From: Hungateiclostridiaceae bacterium UBA3922 | Lineage (GTDB): Bacteria > Bacillota > Clostridia > Acetivibrionales > DTU013 | Length of the DNA: 14,271 bases | Assembly: GCA_002386045.1 (NCBI GenBank) | Contig: DGEQ01000120.1 | Span: forward strand, 75,044 to 89,314 | Direction: 5' to 3' | In this document: piece after piece, positions 13,837 through 14,271 of the stretch | Layout: each line of letters opens with the position of its first letter | Numbering within the stretch: the first letter of the stretch is position 1 | Translations under genes and position numbers: made by a program | Notes under the pieces: model-generated | The model's input: the letters and a program-made list of their open reading frames with translations, nothing else | Database searches by the model: none | Told to the model about the DNA's origin: nothing

Positions 13837-14271
13837 TCAACCCTTCCTGGCTTTAAGCTGCAGCCTGTACAATACATTGAGGGCGTCGAGCGGCGTAAGG
13901 GTCGATATATCCACTGATCTGAGCTCTTCCATTACCTCTTCCGTGATTTTGCTTTCAGGATCCTCGGGTATGAAGAACTCGACCTGGCCTTCAGGAGCTT
14001 TCCTCCTGTTTCGCGCCCTCTTTTTGCTGATGTCTGCTGCCTCGAGCTCCTTCAGCAGTTCCCTGGCGCGTTCAGTCACCAACTGCGGGAGCCCCGCGAG
14101 CTTTGCCACCTGTATCCCGTAACTGCCGTCGGCTCCTCCCCGGATTATCTTCCTCAGGAATATGATGTCGTCTCCCTCTTCCCTCACTGCGATGCAGTAA
14201 TTCTTGACGCCCGGAAGCTTGCCTTCCAGTTCGGTCAACTCGTGGTAATGGGTGGCGAACAGCGTCCTGCT
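13837..14271 (-). CDS. mutS: DNA mismatch repair protein MutS, C-terminal part only
   Basis: The reading frame is open to the window edge, so the 5' part of the gene lies outside. The 144 residues present begin with the conserved LFATHYHELTELE of the ABC ATPase domain. They continue through YGIQVAKLAGLP and end in the C-terminal helical dimerisation region (LREL-type ending ...LTPLDALNVLYRLQLKARKG). GQVEFF (core at 13972-13986) fits the QxxFF beta-clamp-binding motif known near the end of Firmicutes MutS. MutS recognises mismatches and small loops and recruits MutL, which is encoded directly downstream. Confidence 0.97.
   Translation of the reverse strand, partial: SRTLFATHYHELTELEGKLPGVKNYCIAVREEGDDIIFLRKIIRGGADGSYGIQVAKLAGLPQLVTERARELLKELEAADISKKRARNRRKAPEGQVEFFIPEDPESKITEEVMEELRSVDISTLTPLDALNVLYRLQLKARKG

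Noticed and set aside
13175..14122. Open frame of 315 codons on the plus strand over mutL and mutS.
   Set aside because: It is antisense to strongly conserved repair genes, with no start context or domain.
1..14271. CRISPR arrays, tRNA/rRNA genes, insertion sequences or phage genes.
   Set aside because: No direct-repeat arrays, tRNA-like cloverleaf, transposase or integrase sequence was seen on either strand.

Overview
The window looks like chromosomal housekeeping DNA from a Gram-positive anaerobe of the class Clostridia. I see no mobile element, CRISPR array, tRNA or rRNA. The lineage call rests on several points: the Bacillus/Clostridium-type LexA operator (GAAC-N4-GTTC), a divergent yneA-like gene beside lexA, an SLH-domain exported protein, ThiI without a rhodanese domain, a MutL with the endonuclease motif, the mutS-mutL-miaA-hfq order, and a glycine riboswitch with an intrinsic terminator. 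Base composition is near balanced, and arginine AGG and isoleucine ATA codons are common. No species can be named from this alone.

Layout, left to right. (1) Bases 44-1612, minus strand: glyA (serine hydroxymethyltransferase) behind a leader of about 245 nt. The leader holds a single-aptamer glycine riboswitch and a terminator, and is driven by a strong promoter whose -35 lies inside a perfect inverted repeat. (2) Bases 1610-4760, minus strand: a VanW/G5 membrane-anchored cell-wall protein, a DUF2225 zinc-ribbon/TPR protein and a HypE/AIR-synthase-like ATP-utilising protein, ending in a stem-loop. (3) Bases 4835-7227, minus strand: a NifS/IscS-type cysteine desulfurase overlapping thiI by 4 bp, a sulfur relay for tRNA 4-thiouridine and/or thiamine. 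(4) Bases 7228-7468: a divergent promoter region. (5) Bases 7469-9265, plus strand: an exported protein with three SLH domains and a GH18-type hydrolase domain. (6) Bases 9270-10395: an SOS module of divergent yneA-like and lexA genes with three LexA boxes between them. (7) Bases 10443-14271, minus strand: an operon of mutS (3' part only), mutL, miaA and hfq.

Functional themes are one-carbon/glycine metabolism under riboswitch control, sulfur transfer to tRNA, cell-envelope remodelling, and genome maintenance with post-transcriptional control (MutSL, LexA/YneA, MiaA, Hfq). Start codons were corrected from Shine-Dalgarno position for hfq (GTG), miaA, mutL, lexA and yneA. I found no convincing new multi-gene system. 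The most informative signals are regulatory: the glyA leader and its operator-like repeat, and the three-box lexA/yneA intergenic region.
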